A stretch of DNA of 64,000 bases. It comes from Streptomyces vilmorinianum (lineage in GTDB: Bacteria > Actinomycetota > Actinomycetes > Streptomycetales > Streptomycetaceae). Both the position numbers and the translations under genes were made by a program. The stretch spans positions 1,258,001 to 1,322,000 of the forward strand of contig NZ_CP040244.1 of NCBI RefSeq assembly GCF_005517195.1, in the 5' to 3' direction. Of the stretch, positions 59,367 to 64,000 are shown piece after piece (position 1 is the stretch's first letter; each line of letters opens with the position of its first letter). The notes beneath the pieces are model-generated. The model was not told where the DNA came from. It did not search any database and saw only the letters and a program-made list of their open reading frames with translations.

Positions 59367-59789
59367 GTGCGCCATATCTACAGCTGTCCCCTGCGCTGGT
59401 CGGACATGGACGCCTTCGGGCACGTCAACAACGTCGTCTTCCTCCGGTATCTGGAAGAGGCGCGGATCGACTTCATGTTCCGGCTGGCGCCGGGCGACGG
59501 TTCGCCGTCGTTCTCCGGCGGGTCCGTCGTGGCCCGGCACGAGATCGACTACGTACGGCCGCTGGTGCACCGGCACACGCCGGTCACCATCGAGTCGTGG
59601 GTCACGAAGATAGGCGCGGCGTCCCTGACGATCGCGTACGAGATCAAGGACCCGGACGTCACGTACGTACGGGCCTCCACGGTTGTCGTGCCCTTCGACC
59701 TGGAGGCGCAGCGGCCGCGGAGGATCAGCGCGGAGGAGCGGGCGTTCCTCCAGGAGTACGTCGACGACGGGATGACGTCAGCCGCATGA
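59367..59789 (+). CDS. Acyl-CoA thioesterase (4HBT hotdog fold)
   Basis: This 140-residue hotdog-fold protein of the YbgC/4HBT group has the motif RWSDMDAFGHVNNVVFLRYLE (catalytic Asp at about 15 and His-Val-Asn) and REIDYVRPL-type strands (HEIDYVRPL). It hydrolyses acyl-CoA thioesters. GTG 59367 starts 3 bases after the ettA stop, and the stop overlaps the next ATG, so it is translated with its neighbours. Confidence 0.9.
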   Translation: MRHIYSCPLRWSDMDAFGHVNNVVFLRYLEEARIDFMFRLAPGDGSPSFSGGSVVARHEIDYVRPLVHRHTPVTIESWVTKIGAASLTIAYEIKDPDVTYVRASTVVVPFDLEAQRPRRISAEERAFLQEYVDDGMTSAA

Positions 59790-60451
59790 TCGCGCCGCTG
59801 CACTTCGCCGACGCCCGGGAGGCGGCGGATCTCGCCGCCTTCCTGGCCCGGCTGATCCACTACGACCGCGCCGCCGCCGTCCGCCTCCAGGCGGGGGGCG
59901 GGGCGCTCGCCGTGTTCGGGCGGCCGCCGTCGTTCGAGGTGCTCGCCATCCGCACGGCGCGGCTGGTCGACGCGGTGGATCTGGACATCACCGTCTCGGC
60001 CGGTGAGCTCCTCGAAGGGATCGAGGAGTCGGCCGGCAAGGCCGTCGTCCCCGACGCCGTCACCGGGCCGCCGTGGGCCGGCGTCCTGCCGCCCCGTGGC
60101 GGCTGGGAGCCGGTCGCCGGAGTACCCGGCGCCGCGGAGATGAGGGGCGCGGTCGCCGCCGCCGTCGCCGAATTCCGGGCCCGGGACGAGGAGCTGCCCG
60201 AGGGCCGGCGCACCAGGGCCGAGCGGGACCGTATCGGCCGCGAGATCTGGTCCCGGACCCTCGCCGCCACCGAGCTGCCCCTGCGGGCCGTGCACGCCGC
60301 CCAGTCGCTGGGCTTCCTGCCGCCGCAGGAGATGCCGGTCGCCCTGTTCGCCTCGGGGCCCTGGCTCCGGCTGCGCACCCCGTACGGCTCGATCGCGCTC
60401 CGTACCGTGCCGATGTCCCTCACGGTCACCCCGGGCGCCGCGGCACGCTGA
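59786..60451 (+). CDS. Conserved hypothetical actinobacterial protein
   Basis: This 221-residue protein is soluble and Ala/Arg/Glu-rich with no membrane segments. It opens with MIAPLHFADAREAADLAAFLARLIHYDRAAAVR (read here as two parts: MIAPLHFADAREA and LAAFLARLIHYDRAAAVR) and has a DIWSRTL/GFLP-type end. It is coupled by ATGA overlap to the thioesterase in the ettA operon. I do not recognise a domain; it is probably conserved in streptomycetes. Confidence 0.7.
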   Translation: MIAPLHFADAREAADLAAFLARLIHYDRAAAVRLQAGGGALAVFGRPPSFEVLAIRTARLVDAVDLDITVSAGELLEGIEESAGKAVVPDAVTGPPWAGVLPPRGGWEPVAGVPGAAEMRGAVAAAVAEFRARDEELPEGRRTRAERDRIGREIWSRTLAATELPLRAVHAAQSLGFLPPQEMPVALFASGPWLRLRTPYGSIALRTVPMSLTVTPGAAAR

Positions 60452-60485
60452 TCCGGACCGGAGGGGCGGGCCGACGGCCCCTCGC

Positions 60486-60575
60486 CGACCACGGGCCCCT
60501 CATCGAGCACGAGCCCCACGTCGAGCACGAGCCCCTCGTCGACCACGAGCCCCAGGTCGACCACGAGCCCCACCT
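60486..60575. repeat. 18-bp minisatellite, five units
   Basis: Five tandem 18-bp units of the type CGACCACGAGCCCCACGT (60486, 60504, 60522, 60540, 60558) with one to four differences each fill most of the gap between the ettA operon and the convergent ABC gene. Read as protein they give the six-residue periodicities EHEP and DEGLV, but no gene uses them. Confidence 0.9.
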
Positions 60576-60612
60576 CGCCGCCGTTCAACGAACAGTGCGG
60601 CTTCCGGCCGAG

Positions 60613-61593
60613 CTAGCGGGCCGTGTCGTCCGGCCAGACCCCGATGTGGTCCTGTTCCAGTTCCAGCATCACGCGGTGCTCCATGCCCAGCGTCTCCGTG
60701 TACTCCGCCGGCAGCTGCAGCCGCCCCGCGCGGTCCAGCATCGCGTACTCGCGGGCCACCACCGACTCCTGGCCCTCCGCGTCGACCTCCGTGCGGCGCA
60801 GGACCTCCGAGGAGGTGCGGCCGTCGCGGATGGCGACCGTGCGGCGGACCTCGGAGGCGACCGCCTGGTCGTGGGTGACGATCACGATCGTCGTGCCCAG
60901 CTCCTCGTTGGCGCGGCGGAAGGCCGCGAAGACCTGCTCGCCCGTCGCCGAGTCCAGCTCGCCCGTCGGCTCGTCGGCGAGCAGCACCGAGGGGGAGTTG
61001 GCCAGCGCGACCGCGATCGCGACCCGCTGCTGCTGACCGCCCGACATCTGGTACGGGCGCCGGTCCCGGCAGTCCGCGACCTCCAGCATCGCGAGCAGCT
61101 CCTCCGCCCGCTCGGCCTTCCGCTTCGAACGGCCCCGCAACTGCATCGGCAGCGCCACGTTCTGAGCGGCGGTCAGATACGGGAGCAGGTTGCGCGCCGT
61201 CTGCTGCCAGACGAAGCCCACCACGTCCCGCCGGTACCGCAGCCGGGCCTTCGCGTCCATGGCAAGGAGATCGCAGCCCGCGACCTTCGCCGCGCCCGCC
61301 GTCGGCACGTCGAGTCCCGCCAGGATGTTCATCAGCGTCGACTTGCCACTGCCCGACGCCCCGACCAGGGCCATCAACTCGCCCTCCTCCACCAGGAGAT
61401 CGAGGCCCTGGAGCGCCTGCACCTCCACCCCGTCCGCCGTGCTGTGCTGACCCGGGGGGCGACCCCCGGACCCCCGGTCGGAAAAGATGCGTACCAGCCG
61501 GTCGCAGGCGATCAGCGCGTCGTGGCCGTACGAGGGACGGTCGCGGCGCGCCGTGGCCCGCTGCTCCAGCTCCGCGAGGCTGATGTCGGTCAT
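60613..61593 (-). CDS. MacB/LolD-type ABC ATPase with an AbrB-like C-terminal tail
   Basis: This 326-residue ATPase has Walker A GASGSGKST, Q-loop FVWQQTARNLLP, signature MSGGQQQRVAIAVAL and Walker B LLADEPTGELD of the LolD/MacB group. After the H-loop (VTHDQ), the last 70 residues include LDRAGRLQLPAEYTETLGM and RVMLELEQDHIGVWPDD, which resemble a swapped-hairpin AbrB/SpoVT DNA-binding or dimerisation motif. An N-terminal extension of about 40 residues precedes the ATPase. It overlaps the permease gene by 4 bases (ATGA). ATG 61593 follows GGAG. Confidence 0.85.
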   Translation of the reverse strand: MTDISLAELEQRATARRDRPSYGHDALIACDRLVRIFSDRGSGGRPPGQHSTADGVEVQALQGLDLLVEEGELMALVGASGSGKSTLMNILAGLDVPTAGAAKVAGCDLLAMDAKARLRYRRDVVGFVWQQTARNLLPYLTAAQNVALPMQLRGRSKRKAERAEELLAMLEVADCRDRRPYQMSGGQQQRVAIAVALANSPSVLLADEPTGELDSATGEQVFAAFRRANEELGTTIVIVTHDQAVASEVRRTVAIRDGRTSSEVLRRTEVDAEGQESVVAREYAMLDRAGRLQLPAEYTETLGMEHRVMLELEQDHIGVWPDDTAR

Positions 61594-64000
61594 CGTGCGT
61601 CTCCTGCCCTGAGTTCCTTGATCGAGCCTCTGCGCGTCGACCACCACGCCTGAAGGGCCGCCGCCACCCCTGTCAGGACCACCACGCTCACGGCCGGCAG
61701 CCCCAGCGACCACGGGTCCGCCCGCAGGGGCGCGCCGTCGAGCGTGGCGAGCCCCGGCGCCGCCGCAAGCGAGAGCCGGACCAGATCCACGCCCGGCGCG
61801 AGCAGCAGGATCGTGGCCCAGCCGACGAGGGTTCCGCCGACCGCCGCGAGCAGCGCCTGCGGCAGCGCTTCGAGTCCGAGCAGCCGCCTGCCCTGCCGCC
61901 GGGTCAGGCCCATCGTCCGCAGGCGCGCGAGGAGCGTGGCCCGTTCCGGCGCGGACTGCAGGAGCGACAGCAGGACGGCGAGCACCGCGTAGCCCGCGCC
62001 CACGCCGATCGCCGCCAGGTAGATCCGCTCGGCGCCCGCCTGCATCGGCGAGTCCACATACGCGGCCCGCTGCTCGGTGCGCAGCACCACCGAGAAGTCG
62101 GGGGACTTCTTCGCGACCGCGGACCGCAGCGCCTCCCCGTCCACCGACGGCCCGGAGGCCAGCAGCACGGTGTCCGCCCGATGGGTCAGGTCGGCCGCGT
62201 TGACCAGCAGGAAGTCCGCGCCGGGCAGGGCCGGCGTGGAGCTCCGTACCGCCACGATCCGCACCTTGAACTCGCCGGCCGCCGCGACCACGTCCTGGGG
62301 CTCGGTGCCGAGCCGCTCCGCGACCTCGGGGGAGGCGATCGCCGGCAGGACCCGGTTGTAGTCGACCCGGCCGCCCGTCCCGGTGGACTTCAGCAGGTCT
62401 GCGGGGAAGGGGCCGAAGCCGGTCTGCCGGGCGAGCCGGGTGTACGACTCCGGCTCCACGCCCACCAGGGCCGAGGTGCGGAGCTCCGGCGCGAGGCCCG
62501 TCCCGGTCGGCAGCGCGATGCCGTACTCGACCTGGACCGGGGCCACGTCCCGTACCCCCGCCGTCTCCCGCACCGCCGCCGCCATCCCGTCCGGCAGCTT
62601 CACGGCGTCCGCGTTCCCCGACACCCGCGCGTCCGCGCCGGTCTCCAGGAGCGCGGCCCGGTCGCGCGCGTCGGCGACCCCGGCGAGCACCGAGCCGCCG
62701 AACGCGGCCGTCGTCAGCGCCACGAGCAGCGCGAGCAGCGGCAGCGCGCCGGTCGCCGAGGACCGCCCGGCGCGGGCGAGCGACAGGAAGCCGACCGCGC
62801 CGCGCAGTCTGCGCGCCGGCCGGGTCGCCCAGCGCAGCGGCAGCGGATAGAGCCGTACGAGAACCAGCGCGGCGATCAGCGCGACCAGCACCGGGGCCGA
62901 GCTGATCAGATAGTCCCCGGAATCCTCCGTGCCGCGGCGGCGCAGCGCGGCGACCGCGCCGACGGCCAGGGCGAGGAGGGTGAGCTCGGCGACCGTACGG
63001 CCCCGGGACGGGCGAGCGTCGACCAGGTCCTCGCGGCCGCCGCGCGTGAGGGGCCCCCGGTGCAGGAACAGCGCGCGCAGCGGCAGCGCCAGGGCGGCGA
63101 GCAGCGCGACCGCCCCGGCCGCGGCCAGGGCGGGCAGGAAGCGGGCCCCGGGGAACGCGAGCGTCGCGAGGAGCAGACCGAGGCCGGCGGCGGGCAGGGC
63201 GAGGACGGCCGTCTCGCCGAGCAGCCGTACGCCGATCCCGGCCGTCGAGCCGCCGCGCGAGCGCAGCAGCGCCAGTTCGGCGGCGCGCCGGGCCGCGAAC
63301 AGGCCGCCCGTCATGGCGAGTACGACCGCCGCGACTGCGCCGATGCCGAACGCCGCGACGGCGACGACCGGCGCGATCGCCGTACGCATCCCCCGGTACG
63401 CCTCGACGATCTCGTCGAGGCCGGTGCCGACCGCGCCGCTCGGCCCGACGACCTCCCGGACCTTCACCAGATCGGGGCCGCTGGAGAGCGAGGCGATCGT
63501 GGCGCGCAGGCGGGGCTCGTCCTGCGCGGAGAGATGGCCGGAGACGAGGGCGAGGCGCCAGTACAGCTCCGGATCGCCGTTGCTCACCAGGAGTACGGGA
63601 CCGCCCTCCGGCGGCAGCAGCAGCGCGGCCTGCCAGTAGAACTGGGTGCCGTCGCCGCCGGGCTTGACCGCGTACGCGGGGGTGCGCAGCAGCGGCTCGA
63701 CCGACCAGTAGCCGCCCTGCGGGCGCACCGGCTCGACGATGCCGGTGACGGTCACCGCGAGCGGGGTCAGGGAGTAGCGGGCCGGCACGTGCACCACCGA
63801 ACCGACCTTCAGACGCAGCGACTTCGCCGTCTCGGCGGTCACGGCGGCCTCGCTGGTGCCCTTGGCCGGGTCCGCCTTCGAGGGCAGCCGGCCCTCCCGT
63901 ACCGTCGCGTGCCGGTCGAGCGCCGACGGGGCGGACAGGACGAACTCCGGGGGCAGCTTGTACGGCTGCGGGAGCCAGGGATCGAGGCCGATGACCCGTG
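61590..64000 (-). CDS. FtsX-domain ABC transporter permease, 5' end beyond the window
   Basis: The C-terminal 803 residues of a large FtsX-fold permease are visible; the frame stays open through the right edge (visible start of the fragment reads RVIGLDPWLPQPYKLPPEFV). It has FtsX helix blocks (about 170-280 and 630-740 of the visible part), a large extracytoplasmic domain between them and a final block ending ELRAGDAR. It pairs with the ATPase that precedes it in reading order, whose ATG overlaps its stop. The substrate of this transporter type in streptomycetes is unknown. Confidence 0.87.
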   Translation of the reverse strand, partial: RVIGLDPWLPQPYKLPPEFVLSAPSALDRHATVREGRLPSKADPAKGTSEAAVTAETAKSLRLKVGSVVHVPARYSLTPLAVTVTGIVEPVRPQGGYWSVEPLLRTPAYAVKPGGDGTQFYWQAALLLPPEGGPVLLVSNGDPELYWRLALVSGHLSAQDEPRLRATIASLSSGPDLVKVREVVGPSGAVGTGLDEIVEAYRGMRTAIAPVVAVAAFGIGAVAAVVLAMTGGLFAARRAAELALLRSRGGSTAGIGVRLLGETAVLALPAAGLGLLLATLAFPGARFLPALAAAGAVALLAALALPLRALFLHRGPLTRGGREDLVDARPSRGRTVAELTLLALAVGAVAALRRRGTEDSGDYLISSAPVLVALIAALVLVRLYPLPLRWATRPARRLRGAVGFLSLARAGRSSATGALPLLALLVALTTAAFGGSVLAGVADARDRAALLETGADARVSGNADAVKLPDGMAAAVRETAGVRDVAPVQVEYGIALPTGTGLAPELRTSALVGVEPESYTRLARQTGFGPFPADLLKSTGTGGRVDYNRVLPAIASPEVAERLGTEPQDVVAAAGEFKVRIVAVRSSTPALPGADFLLVNAADLTHRADTVLLASGPSVDGEALRSAVAKKSPDFSVVLRTEQRAAYVDSPMQAGAERIYLAAIGVGAGYAVLAVLLSLLQSAPERATLLARLRTMGLTRRQGRRLLGLEALPQALLAAVGGTLVGWATILLLAPGVDLVRLSLAAAPGLATLDGAPLRADPWSLGLPAVSVVVLTGVAAALQAWWSTRRGSIKELRAGDAR

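Noticed and set aside
59860..60588. 242-residue minus-strand frame that reads through the 18-bp repeats
   Set aside because: It overlaps the coupled gene at 59786-60451 on the other strand and has no recognisable domain beyond the repeats.

Overview
The window is high-GC (about 70 percent or more), densely coding DNA that reads as a stretch of a Streptomyces chromosome core. The evidence is a 429-residue citrate synthase of the streptomycete CitA type, a myo-inositol catabolic operon, a SARP regulator, a pair of dynamin-like GTPases next to a short SSB (the DynA/DynB/SsbB sporulation set of streptomycetes), an LppU/SCO3897-type protein, a class E (LAXTG) sortase substrate and a TTG-initiated EttA. 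Genes use GTG and TTG starts freely and are often coupled by 4-bp ATGA/GTGA overlaps. No phage, conjugative element or CRISPR array is seen.

Left part (1-28.4 kb): a secreted GH3 hexosaminidase-like enzyme (partial); a LysR regulator divergent from an EamA transporter with a 29-bp palindrome between them; a P-loop phosphotransferase; a Uma2 nuclease-like protein; a LacI repressor divergent from a three-gene sugar-catabolic operon (Gfo/Idh/MocA oxidoreductase, DUF993 aldolase-like protein, TIM-barrel isomerase) with a perfect LacI-type operator; small membrane proteins; RecD2 helicase; citrate synthase; a copper efflux operon (copZ-copA) with a CsoR-type box; then the inositol locus (an inosose-dehydratase-like gene divergent from iolC, an aldolase carrying a repeat-expanded N-terminus, iolB, iolD and mmsA/iolA), closed by a strong terminator. 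A DUF4291 protein and a secreted subtilase follow.

Middle part (28.5-50.4 kb): a GNAT acetyltransferase; an unusual single polypeptide joining an exported alpha/beta hydrolase to an ABC ATPase, with its permease; a LuxR-type regulator; a vWA lipoprotein; a SARP regulator; a GAF/PucR-type regulator; an IS701-like transposase relative that lacks the expected first catalytic Asp; a FluC-DUF190-FluC fluoride-export cluster; an FMN-dependent 2-hydroxyacid oxidase; an ArsR-ArsN-like acetyltransferase pair; two small envelope proteins; and a NarL-type two-component system divergent from a MacB/FtsX-type ABC transporter.

Right part (50.7-64 kb): tRNA-Arg(UCU); dynA-dynB-ssbB; a thioester-domain surface protein with an LAETG sorting signal; a DinB-fold protein; EttA with a downstream thioesterase and an unknown protein; and an ABC transporter of the MacB/FtsX type (ATPase with an AbrB-like tail, permease running off the right edge). 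Many intergenic spaces hold clear hairpin terminators or palindromic operators, and several hold short tandem repeats (6-bp, 13-bp, 18-bp and 30-bp units).
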